Origin: DBFJGL01 sp048394785
GTDB lineage: Bacteria > Bacillota > Clostridia > Christensenellales > CAG-917
Direction of reading: 5' to 3'
DNA length: 12,698 nucleotides
Assembly (NCBI GenBank): GCA_048394785.1
Contig: DBFJGL010000027.1
Location: 1-12,698, forward strand
Below the pieces are notes generated by a model. It saw only the letters and a list, made by a program, of their open reading frames with translations, was not told the origin of the DNA and did no database searches. The translations under genes were made by a program, and so were the position numbers. Of this stretch, positions 8,273 through 12,698 are shown piece by piece; position 1 is the first letter of the stretch, and each line of letters opens with the position of its first letter.

Positions 8273-9853
8273 TTATTTTCCGCTGTCACCGTAGTTTGAA
8301 AGAACGCGTGCAGACGGGTCGTTGACGTTGCAACCTTCCCACTCCTTATTGGGCATCCAAAAACCGACTATCATATGAGCCTGATTAGGATAGTATTTTT
8401 CAAACAATTCTCTATAAAGCAAAGATTCTTTTGTGAATGGTTTTGCATATTCGTATTTTTCGCAGCCCGCCCGAAACGTTTCATCAGAATAAACGCTCTC
8501 GGCAAACTCTTTCAGATAATCCACCATAGAATGTCCGACGGCATCGGAAAAGGCCGCTTTTTCGCGCCACAGAATTTCATGTGGCAGATAGTCGCCGTCT
8601 TCAAAAGCGTGACGAAGCAGATACTTGCCCTTTCCGTATTTGTTTATCTTCATTTCGGGGTCGATTGCCATTACATATTTCACAAAATCCAAATCTCCAA
8701 ACGGAACGCGCGCTTCCAAAGAATTTACCGAAATGCATCTGTCCGCACGAAGAACATCGTACATGTGCAGCTCGCGAATCCGCTTTTGAGATTCCTCCTG
8801 GAACGCCTTTGCACTCGGTGCAAAGTCTGTGTATTTATAGCCAAACAGCTCATCGGAGATTTCTCCCGTCAAAAGCACTCGGATATCGGTTGTTTCGTGT
8901 ATTGCCTTGCAAATCAAATACATACCGATACTTGCTCTGATAGTGGTAATATCAAAAGTGCCGAGGATATAAACAACATGTTCCAAAGCGGCAAGCACGT
9001 CTTCTTTGGTGATGATAACCTCCCTGTGCTCGCTTCCGATATAATCGGCAACCTGTTTTGCGTATTTCAAATCTATTGCATCTTCGCTCATGCCGATGGC
9101 AAAGGTTTTAATCGGCTCTTCGCTTTTCTTTGCCGCAATGGCGCATACGAGAGAAGAGTCCAGACCGCCTGAAAGAAGAAATCCCACCTTTGCATCAGAA
9201 ATAAGCCGTTTTTCAACGCCGCGAATAAGTTTATCCCTGATGTTTTTACATACTGCGTCCAAGTCATCGCGAACAACCGTTTCTACCTTGACAATATCGC
9301 AATAACAAATAAATTCTCCGTCTTTATAATAATGGCCGGGAGGAAACGGCATAATCTTATCGGCAAGTCCGACGAGGTTTTTGGCTTCGCTGGCGAAGAT
9401 GATTGTGCCTGCCTTATCATAGCCGTAATACAATGGGCGGATGCCAATCGGGTCACGAGCAGCAATATATTCCTCTTTTGCGCCATCATAGAGAATAAGG
9501 GCAAATTCCGCATCCAACATCGAGAACATTTCTGTGCCGTATTCTTTATATAGCGGAAGCAATATTTCGCAATCCGACTCGCTTTTGAACTCGTACTTTA
9601 CGGATAATTCTTTTTTCAACCGTTCAAATCCGTAGATTTCACCGTTGCATACCAAATAGCTGTTTTCAAGACAGAAGGGCTGCATACCTTCGGGATGTAG
9701 CCCCATAATGGCTAAACGGTGAAAGCCGAGAAGACCTTTCCCCGTATCGATTATTTTACTGTCGTCAGGTCCTCTGGAGACAGTCTTCTCAAAACCCGAC
9801 CTAAATGCTTTTAACGTTGCGGACGTACCGCAATAACCCATAATAGAACACAT
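8273..9853 (-). CDS. asnB: Asparagine synthetase (glutamine-hydrolysing), AsnB type
   Basis: Makes asparagine from aspartate, using ATP and the amide nitrogen of glutamine. The start is fixed by chemistry: the class II amidotransferase nucleophile must be Cys2 after Met removal, and the ATG at 9853 gives MCSIMGYCG, preceded by a TGAGGA ribosome binding site. The in-frame 40 codons upstream are therefore excluded. Amidotransferase motifs: RGPDD (27-31), FHRLAI (44-49), NGE (70-72). The synthetase domain has the PP-loop SGGLDSS (228-234), then a conserved LTGEISDELFGY stretch and EARVPF. Length is 526 residues, slightly shorter than E. coli AsnB (about 554). The C-terminus DPSARVLSNYG matches the family tail. 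It lies 49 nt before purA, apparently in the same operon. No key residue is missing. Confidence 0.96.
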   Translation of the reverse strand: MCSIMGYCGTSATLKAFRSGFEKTVSRGPDDSKIIDTGKGLLGFHRLAIMGLHPEGMQPFCLENSYLVCNGEIYGFERLKKELSVKYEFKSESDCEILLPLYKEYGTEMFSMLDAEFALILYDGAKEEYIAARDPIGIRPLYYGYDKAGTIIFASEAKNLVGLADKIMPFPPGHYYKDGEFICYCDIVKVETVVRDDLDAVCKNIRDKLIRGVEKRLISDAKVGFLLSGGLDSSLVCAIAAKKSEEPIKTFAIGMSEDAIDLKYAKQVADYIGSEHREVIITKEDVLAALEHVVYILGTFDITTIRASIGMYLICKAIHETTDIRVLLTGEISDELFGYKYTDFAPSAKAFQEESQKRIRELHMYDVLRADRCISVNSLEARVPFGDLDFVKYVMAIDPEMKINKYGKGKYLLRHAFEDGDYLPHEILWREKAAFSDAVGHSMVDYLKEFAESVYSDETFRAGCEKYEYAKPFTKESLLYRELFEKYYPNQAHMIVGFWMPNKEWEGCNVNDPSARVLSNYGDSGK

Positions 9854-10123
9854 ACGTATATCCTCAAATAAAACAATACTCGGCATACTATAACGAGTGC
9901 CTCTCTCGGTGCCGCCTATATTTATTCCGTTATATCCTCTGACCAAGCTCCGCCGATTTACGCAAAACTGCACTCCGCACCCGCTAAGTTGCCGTTTTCA
10001 GATTGCAGCCCGACCGGCGTTATTCTCGCCGATTCTTCTGCGCTGCCCTCGCCGTCCCCCGCTCGCCGCAATCGGTTCTCCGTGTGCTTTCCCGTCCGAA
10101 ACGCTTTCGATTATCTTCATTTA
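9854..10123 (-). other. 270-nt gap between glnN and asnB with possible alternative hairpins
   Basis: I find no convincing gene here. A 40-codon frame (10120-9998) lacks a Shine-Dalgarno and has no recognised similarity. The gap is GC- and purine-rich in the transcript sense. One clear hairpin pairs ATCGGCG with CGCCGGT (10033-10027 with 10019-10013, loop of 7, one G-U), with an outer GCAGC/GCTGC helix at 10046-10042 and 10009-10005. An upstream CCGATT (10075-10070) could instead pair with AATCGG of that hairpin (10034-10029), giving two exclusive folds. No T-run follows, so it is not a simple terminator. A second small hairpin CGAAA-GCG-TTTCG lies just after the glnN stop. It may be a processing or regulatory element for asnB, or a decayed gene. 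Confidence 0.35.
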
Positions 10124-12217
10124 TCAGACACCGAACAGCAAATCTCCGTAAGTCGGGAACGGCCAGTATTTTTTTGATGTCAATATTTCCGCCTCGTCGC
10201 AGGCAAAACGCAATTCTCCCATCTTGCGGATGAGAACGTCGCGGATTGTAGCGGATTCCGCAACGAAATTTTCGCATTGCACCGCCTGTGCGATTGCGCT
10301 TTCGAGTTCGTCCGTCGCAATAGAAATACGTTCTGTCAGTACAGAGAGTTTTTTGAGCAAATCACTCTCATAGGTACAGGAAATATCATCCGACACAGCC
10401 TTTTTGAGCGCCGCCGTTTTTGCGATTTCCTTTACATATGTTTCCACAGCCGGAGCAATTTCGATTCTTGCCATGCTTACCATGGTATTTGCTTCGATAA
10501 CAACGGTTTTACAGTAGTTTTCAAGGATAATTTCCATACGGGACTTGAGCTCCGCCTCTGTGAAAACCTTATGGGAGGTCAGCATATCCACGTTCTTCTT
10601 GTCGAGAAGGTGAGGGATGCAATCTGCTGTGGTGCGATAATTGCAAAGACCTCTCTTTTCGGTAGCTTCTTTAATCCAAATATCGTCATAGCCGTTGCCG
10701 TTAAAAATTATCCTCTTATGTTCCTTAATCGTTTTGCGAAGCATCTCGTGAAGAGCCTTTTCAAAGTTCTCCGCCTCTTCCAAACAGTCTGCGTAAATCT
10801 TGAGGGATTCGGCGACTGCCGCATTCAGCATAATGTTCGCGCAGGCTATGCTGTTGGAAGAACCGAGCATACGGAACTCAAACTTATTGCCGGTAAATGC
10901 AAAAGGAGACGTACGGTTGCGGTCTGTGGTGTCCTTTGTCAGCTGCGGAAGCACGCATGCGCCAAGCTTCATAAACTGCTTGCCTGCATTACTATACGGA
11001 GTGTTGGTTTCGACGGCTTCCAGAATGGCATTCAGTTCATCGCCGAGGAACATCGAAACCACTGCGGGAGGCGCCTCGTTTGCTCCTAAACGGTGGTCGT
11101 TGCCCGCCGTAGCGACAGAGATGCGAAGCAAGTCCTGATAATCGTCGACTGCTTTAATGACGGCGCAGAGAAACAAAAGAAACTGCGCATTTTCATAAGG
11201 CGTTTTGCCGGGAGCAAGCAAATTTACGCCGGTGTCGGTCGTAATGGACCAGTTATTATGCTTTCCGCTTCCGTTAACGCCCGCAAAAGGCTTTTCGTGA
11301 AGAAGACAGACCAACCCGTGTTTTGCGGCAACTTTCTGCATAATTTCCATCGTCAGCTGGTTATGGTCCGTCGCCACATTTGTCGTCGTGTAAATGGGCG
11401 CAAGCTCGTGCTGCGCAGGGGCAACTTCATTGTGTTCGGTTTTCGCAAGAATGCCAAGCTCCCATAATTCATTATTCAAATCATCCATAAAGGCTGCCAC
11501 GCGAGGCTTTATAACGCCGAAATAATGGTCGTCCATTTCCTGCCCCTTGGGAGACTTAGCGCCGAACAGAGTTCTTCCGGTAAAAATCAAATCCTGCCGC
11601 TTGTTGTACATTTCTCTGTCCACAAGGAAATATTCCTGCTCGGGGCCTACCGAGGGTTTCACGCATTTAACGGTGTTATCTCCAAAAAGACGGATAATAC
11701 GCATAGCCTGCTTGTTCAGGGCTTCCATTGAACGAAGCAACGGAGTCTTCTTATCCAATGCCTCACCGCCGTAAGAACAGAAAGCCGTGGGAATGCAAAG
11801 AGTCTTGCCTTTAATAAATGCATAAGACGTGGGGTCCCAAGCGGTATAACCTCTTGCTTCAAAGGTTGCGCGAAGACCGCCTGACGGGAATGAGGAGGCA
11901 TCCGGCTCGCCTTTAATCAGTTCTTTGCCGGAAAACTCCATAATCACGCCTCCGTCGGGTGATGGAGAAATAAAACTGTCGTGCTTCTCGGCGGTAATCC
12001 CGGTAAGAGGCTGAAACCAGTGCGTATAATGGGTTGCACCGTTCTCCACTGCCCAATCCTTCATCGCCGCAGCCACAGCATTTGCTACACTGAGGTCCAA
12101 ATCCTCGCCCTCGTCAATCGTTTTCTTGAGAGAGTTATATACCTTTGCGGACAGAGTTGCTTTCATGACTCTGTCATCGAAAACCTTGCTCCCGAAAATT
12201 TCCGTTACTTTACTCAT
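10124..12217 (-). CDS. glnN: Glutamine synthetase type III
   Basis: Catalyses ATP-dependent condensation of glutamate and ammonium to glutamine in the cytoplasm. The 697-residue length fits the GSIII family (about 700) and rules out the 450-residue types I and II. Visible GSIII motifs in order: THYTHWFQPLTG (62-73), GPEQEYF (191-197), a metal- and substrate-site EHNEVAPAQHELAP (261-274), NGSGKHNNWS (315-324), and the conserved RNRTSPFAF to KFEFR stretch (433-449). The C-terminal third is largely helical and specific to this family. I chose the ATG at 12217 because AAAGGAG precedes it and the protein then starts MSKVTEIFGS; the frame stays open 17 codons further upstream but without a ribosome binding site. 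It follows the long hairpin leader, which probably regulates it, and is separated from asnB by 270 nt. No truncation or missing motif is seen. Confidence 0.97.
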   Translation of the reverse strand: MSKVTEIFGSKVFDDRVMKATLSAKVYNSLKKTIDEGEDLDLSVANAVAAAMKDWAVENGATHYTHWFQPLTGITAEKHDSFISPSPDGGVIMEFSGKELIKGEPDASSFPSGGLRATFEARGYTAWDPTSYAFIKGKTLCIPTAFCSYGGEALDKKTPLLRSMEALNKQAMRIIRLFGDNTVKCVKPSVGPEQEYFLVDREMYNKRQDLIFTGRTLFGAKSPKGQEMDDHYFGVIKPRVAAFMDDLNNELWELGILAKTEHNEVAPAQHELAPIYTTTNVATDHNQLTMEIMQKVAAKHGLVCLLHEKPFAGVNGSGKHNNWSITTDTGVNLLAPGKTPYENAQFLLFLCAVIKAVDDYQDLLRISVATAGNDHRLGANEAPPAVVSMFLGDELNAILEAVETNTPYSNAGKQFMKLGACVLPQLTKDTTDRNRTSPFAFTGNKFEFRMLGSSNSIACANIMLNAAVAESLKIYADCLEEAENFEKALHEMLRKTIKEHKRIIFNGNGYDDIWIKEATEKRGLCNYRTTADCIPHLLDKKNVDMLTSHKVFTEAELKSRMEIILENYCKTVVIEANTMVSMARIEIAPAVETYVKEIAKTAALKKAVSDDISCTYESDLLKKLSVLTERISIATDELESAIAQAVQCENFVAESATIRDVLIRKMGELRFACDEAEILTSKKYWPFPTYGDLLFGV

Positions 12218-12362
12218 TGCAGTTTCTCCTTTCAAAATCCCAAAGCAAAGACATCTGTATCCTTGCAAGACTTATAGTCGCGTTTGCCCCTATGACGCTC
12301 GGAATCAGGACGGTAATTTTTATATTCCGTCAATCACCTGACGTTTGGTTTTTTTACATCTT
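12218..12362 (-). other. Distal part of the glnN leader, no gene, weak secondary structure
   Basis: These 145 nt lie between the leader ORF and glnN and contain no ORF with a ribosome binding site except that of glnN itself. A composite stem is possible at 12342-12304: GTCAG with CTGAT, a bulge, then GACGG with CCGTC. It competes with a smaller hairpin (12343-12328) in which CGTCA pairs with TGACG around the 6-nt loop GGTGAT. Neither is followed by a T-run. The glnN Shine-Dalgarno AAAGGAG lies about 8 nt before the ATG and looks unstructured. Confidence 0.4.
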
Positions 12363-12455
12363 TTAGCAATGCAACATCAATTCAAACCGATTGGCGGAAC
12401 TTTTGTTCCGTATTTTTTCGATTGCCTGTTTGATGATTTCATCAACATATGCCAT
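12363..12455 (-). CDS. 30-codon leader ORF upstream of glnN; leader peptide or gdhA-like remnant
   Basis: An ATG at 12455 is preceded by a very strong Shine-Dalgarno GGAGGAG (12470-12464), and the frame runs 30 codons to TAA. The peptide starts MAYVDEIIKQ, is rich in charged residues and ends in MLHC; it has no signal peptide or membrane segment. The first residues resemble, from memory, the N-terminus of NADP-type glutamate dehydrogenases of Clostridia (a YVD-x-VI start followed by a charged helix); the rest does not align convincingly. Two readings are possible: a translated leader peptide tied to the hairpins, or the initiation region of a deleted gdhA whose leader now serves glnN. The ORF also contains a 6-bp hairpin with an AAAA loop (12410-12395). 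The ribosome binding site is clear; the function is unknown. Confidence 0.45.
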   Translation of the reverse strand: MAYVDEIIKQAIEKIRNKSSANRFELMLHC

Positions 12456-12472
12456 CTTGCATTCTCCTCCTG

Positions 12473-12520
12473 AAAACAGAAAGGCGTCCTTAAGTGTATA
12501 AACCACTTAAAGACGCCTTT
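12473..12520 (-). terminator. Leader hairpin 2, long near-perfect stem with U-rich tail
   Basis: A 17-bp stem (12520-12504 with 12496-12480) contains a single G-U wobble and is capped by the 7-nt loop GTTTATA. Its base reads AAAGGCGTC paired with GACGCCTTT, and CTGTTTT follows. Counting only the GC-rich part as the stem, the tail is TTTCTGTTTT, a plausible intrinsic terminator. It ends just before the Shine-Dalgarno of the leader ORF, so it may control either read-through or access to that site. It shares its left arm with hairpin 1. Confidence 0.6.
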
Positions 12521-12598
12521 GCCTTTTCATTATTATTAAGTTCCGATAAAAAGAGAGGGCGAGTCCGAGAAATGAAACTCGAAGACGCCCTTGCCTTT
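12505..12598 (-). repeat. Tandem leader repeat (two 22-nt units 72 nt apart)
   Basis: The units at 12598-12577 and 12526-12505 agree at 19 of 22 positions and share the core GGCGTCTT. Each unit provides the left arm of one of the two leader hairpins, so the leader carries a duplicated structural module. The two right arms differ more. The left arm of unit 1 could also pair over about 9 bp with the right arm of hairpin 2 (with one G-U pair), which would give a long-range alternative fold. The repeats are seen directly; the switching idea is inference. Confidence 0.8.
12548..12591 (-). terminator. Leader hairpin 1 with U-tract, attenuator-like terminator
   Basis: In the transcript, AGGGCG pairs with CGCCCT and TTCGAG with CTCGGA (one G-U pair). 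A 2x2 internal mismatch separates the two helices, and an 8-nt loop TTTCATTT closes the top. The stem is followed at once by CTCTTTTT (T-run 12552-12548), as in an intrinsic terminator. It starts only about 10 nt after the predicted transcription start and no gene precedes it, so it should act on the glnN transcript as an attenuator. The loop does not fit the hexaloop of known ANTAR-bound hairpins. Confidence 0.6.
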
Positions 12599-12608
12599 AA
12601 CATCGTGA

Positions 12609-12637
12609 ATTTTATCGCGATAAAAAAATCTTGTCAA
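12609..12637 (-). promoter_or_regulatory. Vegetative sigma-A-type promoter for glnN and probably the whole cluster
   Basis: Read on the minus strand, a perfect -35 hexamer TTGACA (12637-12632) is followed by a 17-nt spacer and a near-consensus -10 hexamer TAAAAT (12614-12609). Transcription would start near 12602. This is the only near-consensus promoter I found in the window. It lies about 385 nt before the glnN start codon, so the transcript has a long untranslated leader. It faces the gene cluster and no other gene lies between it and the leader, so the hairpins downstream are in its own transcript and do not end an upstream gene. Confidence 0.87.
12610..12625. promoter_or_regulatory. 16-bp perfect palindrome overlapping the -10 box, candidate operator
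   Basis: The sequence TTTTATCGCGATAAAA is a perfect inverted repeat without a spacer. It covers most of the -10 hexamer and about 11 nt of the spacer, a classic position for a repressor that blocks RNA polymerase. It does not match the Bacillus GlnR/TnrA consensus (TGTNA-N7-TNACA). The palindrome and its position are seen directly; the operator function is inferred. The alternative is a chance palindrome in AT-rich promoter DNA, though the central TCGCGA makes this less likely. Confidence 0.45.
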
Positions 12638-12645
12638 CCATTTTT

Positions 12646-12697
12646 TTGCAGAATTTTTTGAAAACTTGCAATTTCATTCTTCCGTCCGTTTGCAAAC
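12646..12697 (-). promoter_or_regulatory. AT-rich region with spaced TGCAA elements upstream of the glnN promoter
   Basis: Just upstream of the -35 box there are three related elements: a perfect 10-bp palindrome GTTTGCAAAC (12688-12697), a palindromic TTGCAA (12666-12671) and CTGCAA (12646-12651). Their centres are about 24 and 20 nt apart, close to two helical turns. A-tracts between them and directly before the -35 resemble an UP element. These sequences are seen directly. That they bind a regulator or the RNA polymerase alpha subunit is inference, and short AT-rich palindromes can arise by chance. The window ends at 12698, so any further upstream copies are out of view. Confidence 0.3.
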
Positions 12698-12698
12698 C

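Noticed and set aside
8375..9172. 265-codon plus-strand open frame opposite asnB
   Set aside because: It is antisense to a full-length asnB with intact motifs, has no recognisable domain, and similar long antisense frames occur opposite glnN (10277-11089) and purB (6128-6835). These are by-products of the codon use of the real genes.
9880..9930. A weak second promoter before asnB (TTGGTC with an AT-rich -10-like stretch)
   Set aside because: The hexamers match the consensus poorly and several equally weak alternatives exist nearby, so it cannot be told from chance.
9854..9973. In-frame N-terminal extension of asnB by 40 codons
   Set aside because: Class II amidotransferases need Cys directly after the initiator Met; the ATG at 9853 provides this and has its own ribosome binding site.
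9998..10120. 40-codon ORF directly after the glnN stop
   Set aside because: It has no Shine-Dalgarno, an unusual Arg/Gly-rich composition and no similarity that I recognise; it is described only as part of the intergenic gap.
12218..12268. In-frame N-terminal extension of glnN by 17 codons
   Set aside because: It has no ribosome binding site and does not look like family sequence, while the ATG at 12217 has AAAGGAG at the right distance.
12473..12598. Tandem hairpins as an ANTAR-protein target, T-box or glutamine riboswitch
   Set aside because: The loops are 8 and 7 nt and lack the A1/G4 hexaloop pattern, and I see no T-box AGGGUGG-type sequence or known glutamine riboswitch core. The class is left open.
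12505..12598. Tandem repeats as a CRISPR array
   Set aside because: There are only two diverged units, each part of its own hairpin and followed by a U-tract; no further repeats or cas genes are present.

Overview
This window looks like part of a chromosome from an anaerobic Clostridia-type Bacillota. The evidence is a type III glutamine synthetase, the L,L-diaminopimelate aminotransferase route to lysine and peptidoglycan, a divergent NWGDEGKGR-type adenylosuccinate synthetase, strong AGGAGG-like ribosome binding sites and moderate GC content. This placement is inferred from gene families; I could not run a search. Every supportable gene is on the minus strand, so transcription runs from high to low coordinates.

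Layout, in the direction of transcription. From 12698 to 12218 there is a promoter and a long leader. It holds an AT-rich upstream region with spaced TGCAA elements, a consensus promoter (TTGACA, 17 nt, TAAAAT) whose -10 box lies in a 16-bp perfect palindrome, two tandem related hairpins each followed by a U-rich tract, and a 30-codon small ORF with the strongest Shine-Dalgarno sequence in the window. Next come glnN (glutamine synthetase III, 12217-10124), a 270-nt untranslated gap, asnB (9853-8273), purA (8223-6931), purB (6934-5519), guaA (5503-3968), pyrG (3956-2328), a 73-codon remnant that looks like the extreme C-terminus of carbamoyl-phosphate synthase large chain (2327-2106), dapF (2095-1304) and dapL (1307-108). 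The last 107 bases hold no gene that I can support.

From asnB onward the genes are very tightly packed: 49 nt, a 4-nt overlap, 15 nt, 11 nt, the remnant, then a 4-nt overlap. This strongly suggests one operon. The genes share a nitrogen theme. GlnN makes glutamine; AsnB, GuaA and PyrG are three different glutamine-hydrolysing amidotransferases; the carB-like fragment comes from a fourth glutamine-dependent system; PurA and PurB use aspartate nitrogen to make AMP; DapL takes its amino group from glutamate. The cluster therefore couples glutamine production to its main biosynthetic uses (asparagine, AMP, GMP, CTP, diaminopimelate), apparently under one attenuator-like leader. That leader and the two gene remnants (carB-like, and possibly gdhA-like) are the parts most worth a second look.
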